DNA from: Panopea generosa
Taxonomy: Eukaryota > Mollusca > Bivalvia > Adapedonta > Hiatellidae
Length of the DNA stretch: 64,000 bases
Reading direction: 5' to 3'
Assembly: GCA_029582155.1 (NCBI GenBank)
Contig: CM055909.1
Coordinates: 42,964,967 to 43,028,966 of the forward strand
The stretch's first letter is position 1, and every line of letters starts with the position of its first letter. Positions 59,676 to 64,000 of this stretch are shown here, one piece after another. The position numbers were made by a program, and so were the translations under genes. The notes below the pieces were generated by a model that was given only the letters and a program-made list of their open reading frames with translations, had not been told where the DNA came from and made no database searches.

Positions 59676-60479
59676 TTAGTACACATATTCACAAACAAAT
59701 GAGTATTTATCTGTACATAGCCTTCCGTACCATATCCACCCATTGGAAAACTGATTGACAATACAAGTATCAGAAGATCCAGGCTCGCCAGATTTCCAGT
59801 TAGAGAAAGATGATTGAGACACTCCATATGTGTACGTCCACGGCGAGGACGAATCATCGCGTTCTCCATCTATCCATACGTCCACTGTCACGCTCAGACT
59901 ATTTAAAGTAGAGGCCACGTCATTTGATTTCTCTTGTGAGTTTATATTCACCAGATGTCCATGGTGTTTTTGACATTCTGTTTCCGCGGCTGATTTTGCC
60001 ATAGTTGTACTTACATACTTTAAACAGAAGCCACTGGGAGTCGGTGTATACCCGTCTGGGCATTTACCTTCGCATACATCCGACTCAGATTCCTTCAACG
60101 ATATGTTCCGTGATTCTTGTTTGCATACGGTTGAATTAGATTTGCAGTTCCTTGAACGTGAGCGTATTCCATAACGAGCCGCTAGGGTTGTAGAGCATGT
60201 CGACCACTCAGACCATTCTGAACATGGGTGTAGAGCACACATGTCTTTCTTTATTTCTGTTTCTAAATGGCTATTTTCCTTTATTTCAGTGTCCATATTC
60301 ATCAGTATTTTCCCAATGAGTCGTAACGCAGGCTTATCAGTCAACTTTCCAATATTCTGTAAATATTTGCCGTCCAATTTTCCGTTGTCGTTAACTTTGA
60401 CGTCACTTATTGAAATACACCGCGATGTTTGTAGAAAGAAATAACCAATGACGATCCGCCGTAGTATCATCCAAGCCAT
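59676..60479 (-). CDS. Secreted TSP1-CTLD lectin G (short neck, EPG)
   Basis: Complete 267-codon frame. The N-terminal two thirds match D and B (signal peptide, short neck, TSP1 with WSEWSTC and six cysteines, C140/C152 pair). The last third is mosaic: GEPGSSDTC in the ligand loop, then NQFSNGW like B, then RLCTDKYSFVCEYVY identical to E/F. It therefore looks like a product of exchange between subtypes. WND is replaced by WYG as in the rest of the family. The inverted repeat (60708-60858) and TGACGTCA (60956-60963) are present upstream. Codon usage and flanks match its neighbours; no intron is needed. Confidence 0.87.
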   Translation of the reverse strand: MAWMILRRIVIGYFFLQTSRCISISDVKVNDNGKLDGKYLQNIGKLTDKPALRLIGKILMNMDTEIKENSHLETEIKKDMCALHPCSEWSEWSTCSTTLAARYGIRSRSRNCKSNSTVCKQESRNISLKESESDVCEGKCPDGYTPTPSGFCLKYVSTTMAKSAAETECQKHHGHLVNINSQEKSNDVASTLNSLSVTVDVWIDGERDDSSSPWTYTYGVSQSSFSNWKSGEPGSSDTCIVNQFSNGWIWYGRLCTDKYSFVCEYVY

Positions 60480-60707
60480 TGTTGTCTTGTATTGCAGTCT
60501 TAAAACAATAGCGCACTTACTGCTGCTTTATGAGACTATTGAAGTCAGCAGACATTTAATACAGAAAGGATTTAATGTTTCCTTGAATACTTTCATAAAC
60601 TTCTTACCGAAAACACTGGTTAAAATAAATTGTTAACTTACGGTTTGTTGTTATTGGATTTTTAATGTCGCGATTACAAGGCTTAATGGTTTTACTTGCT
60701 CATATAT

Positions 60708-60858
60708 AGAGAGAATATCATGCTAGTATCTGATATTATCAACTTTATCAGGTGAGGCTAAGTAAAAAGAACAGGACGAGGCTCTGTCTAAACCTTGTAT
60801 TTTTCGTGCCGAACGTGATGAAGTTCATAATATCAGACACTAACATGGTAGTCTCTTT
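60708..60858. repeat. Inverted repeat upstream of lectin G
   Basis: Arms 60708-60752 and 60814-60858 with a 61-bp loop. The left arm has GTATCTGATATT where other copies have GTGTCTGATATT. Confidence 0.8.
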
Positions 60859-60955
60859 ACCTTGCAAATATTTCTAATTTATTGATAATTAGCATCAAAG
60901 TTTTGATACAGCTTGTAAAGATTCCATCCAGGTCAAAATGTATAATTATACATAA

Positions 60956-60963
60956 TGACGTCA
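60956..60963. promoter_or_regulatory. CRE-like palindrome
   Basis: TGACGTCA about 477 bp upstream of the lectin G start. Confidence 0.35.
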
Positions 60964-62024
60964 TAATCCTATGTTTATCAGGCAGGTGGTTTATCAACGG
61001 AAATGAATATATTGACATAATGACAAACTCTTACAACACAAAATAACAACGCAATTCAATTCGCCTGAAATTTGTAAATACTTTGCGATTCAAGTGATGT
61101 GATTTGCGTTGTGATGTATTCTGGGGAAACAGAGATTCTGCGAATGATATCAACTTAGTTAAATTAAATTTGTTGGTCCACAAATATTTCCAGAACAATA
61201 TATTGAACCGGATAGGAGGCATTTTGCCTGCGAATTGCCACAAAGTATTCAGATTATGTTAAGACCAAGTCCGCTGACGAAAGGGTATTTTATATTTTAC
61301 TTTTACGGAAATTGACTTAGAAGAGGATACATTTATTTCACTCACAATATGAAGAATTAAATTCATATATCCAATCTTTATTTTGTTAACAGTTTAAGCC
61401 AGTTTATATCCAGATACTTGATTTAAATTTTGGAAGATATTTAAATCAAGGCACTCGTATAAAAAAGATATTGTTTACATGATTTAATATAAAAAACAAA
61501 AGTCTTCAAGTAATGTTAACTTTGATAAACGCCCTAGATAACATTTCTCCTGTCTTGATCTATTCCTTTGATAGAAAGTCAGAACTATGTAAAAATGTCG
61601 TAACAAGCAGTCTGTTCTTAATCAATTTATCATCAATTTACTTGGGAAAACATATTTATCTGAAAGAGCTTACGTAGATATTAATGCACACAACATAAAA
61701 AAAACACGCAAAACCAGCTAATCGAGAAAAATAGGAAACAGAAATATGTTAACAGCAAATGCTTGCATAAGTGTGGCGACTATGGTGTTCTGGTTAAGAC
61801 GTAAGTACTAATTTACTGATTTGTGCCACTAATTGCCATTGGCAAATAACTATCAACATTTATTAGTCAATCAAAGGCCATAACTCCGTCAATTTTTGTC
61901 TGATATACTAGTAGCCGCAAACCTTGCCTCAGTTTCACCAACCATTAACTTGAGCTTTTTCTTAACTTTGAAATGCTGTTACTTTATTTACATTGATCAT
62001 TTTGCGTATTATCCTTTACCGATT

Positions 62025-64000
62025 TGTACAAATATGTCATGACTTCTTTGCGGTGTAGCCATTCACTGTGCAGATATGTCATGACTTCATTGAGGTGAAG
62101 CCATTCACTGTGCGGTGATATGTCATGACTTCATTGCAGTGTAGCCATTAACTGTGCAGATATTTCATGACTTCATTGCGGTGTAGCCATTCACTGTGCA
62201 GATATGTCATGACTTCATTGCGGTGTAGCCATTCACTGTGCAGTGATATGTACAGATATGTCATGACTCCTTTGCAGTGTAGCCATTCACTGTGCAATGA
62301 TAAGTACAGATATGTCATGACTTCTTTTTCGGTGTAGCCATTCACTGTGCAATGCTATGTACAGATATGTCATCACTTCAATGCGATGTAGCCATTGACT
62401 GTGAAGTGTTATGAACAGATATGCCATAACTTCATTGTGGTGAAGCCATTCACTGTGCAGTTATGTCATAACGTCTTTGCGGTGTAGCCATTCACCGTGC
62501 AGTGATATGTTCATATATGCCATGACTTCATTGCGGTGTAGCCATTCACTGTGCAATGATATGTACAGATATGTCATGATTTCATTCCGGTGTAGCCATT
62601 CAATATGCAGTGATATGTACAGATATGTCATGACTTCATTGCGGTGTAGACATTCACTGTGCATATATGTCATGACTTTATTGCGGTGCATTCATTCACA
62701 GTGCAGTGATATGTACAGATATGCAATGACTTCATTACGGTGTAGCAATTCAATGTGCAATAATATTATGTACAGATATGTCATAACTTCATTGCGTTGT
62801 AAACATTCACTGTGCTGTGATATATACAGATATGTCATGACTTCATTGCGGTGTAGCCATTCACTGTGCAATGATAAGCACAGAAATGTCATGACTTCAT
62901 TGCGGTGTAGCCATTCACTGTTCAGTGATATGTACAGATATGTCATGACTTCATTGCGGTGTAGCCATTCACTGTGCAATGATATGTACAGATATGTCAT
63001 GACTTCATTGCGGTGTAGCCATTCACTGTGCAATGATAAGCACAGAAATGTCATGACTTCATTGCGGTGTAGCCATTCACTGTTCAGTGATATGTACAGA
63101 TATGTCATGACTTCATTGCGGTGTAGCCATTCACTTTGCAATGATATGTACAGATATGTCATGATTTCATTGCGTTGTAGCCATTCACTGTGAAGTGATA
63201 TGTACAGATATGTCATGACTTCACTGCGGTGTAGCCATTCACTGTGCAGTGATAAGTACAGATATGTCATGATTCCATTGCGGTGTAGCCATTCACTGTG
63301 CACTGATAAGTACAGACATGTCAAGACTTCATTGCTGTGTAGCCATTCACTGTGCAATGATATGTACAGATATGACATGACGTCATTGCGGTGTAGCCAT
63401 TCACTGTGCAGGTGATATGTACAGATTTGTCATGACTTCATTGCAGTGTAGCCATTCACTGTTCAGTGATATGTACAGATATGTCATGATTTCATTGCGG
63501 TGTAGCCATTCACTGTGCAATGATAAGTACAGATATGTCATGACTTCATTGCGGTGTAGCCATTCACTGTGCAATGATATGTACAGATATGTCATGATTT
63601 TATTGCGGTGTGACCATTCACTGTGCAATGATATGTACAGATATGTCATGATTTCATTGCGGTTTAGCCATTCACTGTTCAGTGATATGTACCGATATGT
63701 CATGACTTCATTGCGGTGTAGCCATTCACTGTTCAGTGAAATGTACAGATATGTCATGACTTCATTGCGATGTAGCCATTCACTGTGCAATGATATGTAC
63801 ATATATGTCATGACTTCATTGCGGTGTAGCCATTCACTCTGCAGATATGTCATGACTTCATTGCGGTGTAGCCATTCACTCTGCAGATAAGTCATGACTT
63901 CATTGCGGTGAAGCCATTCACTGTGCAGTGATATGTACAGATATGTCGTGACTTCATTGCGGTGTAACCATTCAATGTGCAATAATATGTACAGATATAT
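62025..64000. repeat. 54-bp minisatellite array, cassette G (runs off the window)
   Basis: About 37 units, mixed 54-bp and 42-bp forms, continuing past the end of the window. A 162-bp (three-unit) higher-order repeat is visible: the AAGCACAGAAATG variant recurs at about 62876 and 63038. Open frames of up to 238 codons occur on both strands and are by-products of unit lengths divisible by three. Confidence 0.93.

Larger units (their letters stand above)
60480..62024. other. Upstream spacer of lectin G
   Basis: Promoter-side spacer with the inverted repeat, CRE-like site and shared block near 61510-61690. No gene called. Confidence 0.5.

Overview
This is an AT-rich animal genome segment, most likely from a mollusc and probably a bivalve. 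No bacterial operon structure is visible. The signs are (i) a secreted metazoan protein family joining a thrombospondin type-1 (TSP1) domain to a C-type lectin domain (CTLD), (ii) degenerate tRNA-derived SINE heads, (iii) relics of a non-LTR retrotransposon zinc-knuckle region, and (iv) dense micro- and minisatellites. The species assignment is inference.

The only convincing protein-coding genes form one head-to-tail family, all on the minus strand: lectin A (5730-6626, broken), B (18614-19417), C (26233-27038, one frameshift), D (36260-37063), E (46574-47464), F (52985-53875) and G (59676-60479). B, D, E, F and G are complete intronless reading frames of 267 or 296 residues: signal peptide, helical neck, six-cysteine TSP1 domain, CTLD. 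Relics of a second, older lectin lineage lie beside the TTG microsatellites (1061-1165, 15051-15160, 22026-22409, 33118-33229, 41934-42033).

Each cassette reads, left to right: optional CA/CATA microsatellite, TTG microsatellite with lectin relic, spacer of about 2-3.4 kb, SINE relic or retrotransposon relic, an array of a 40-bp minisatellite carrying the palindrome CCACGTGG, lectin gene (minus), upstream spacer of 1.2-1.6 kb, and an array of a 54-bp minisatellite. The right edge of the 54-bp array joins the next cassette at three different places: directly into the spacer (A, E, F), just before the TTG tract (B), or through a 1.6-kb SINE-bearing block (C, D). E and F lie on a near-perfect 6,411-bp tandem duplication whose breakpoints are inside the 40-bp array, so the minisatellites look like the sites of unequal exchange.

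The paralogues are almost invariant except at the predicted ligand loop of the CTLD, where the EPN-type tripeptide and its neighbours differ (EPN, EPD, EPG, EPS). The second calcium-site motif (WND) is absent from all. Two subtypes exist: short neck (B, C, D, G), with an inverted repeat and a CRE-like palindrome upstream, and long neck (A, E, F), lacking both upstream elements. I read this as a birth-and-death family of secreted recognition proteins; an immune or mucosal role is inference.

Assembly caveats: a 500-N gap (11935-12434) sits where a further lectin gene would be expected, and the first ~9 kb resembles a poorly polished copy of 40.8-49.8 kb with many one-base insertions. Copy number and the pseudogene status of A should be treated cautiously.
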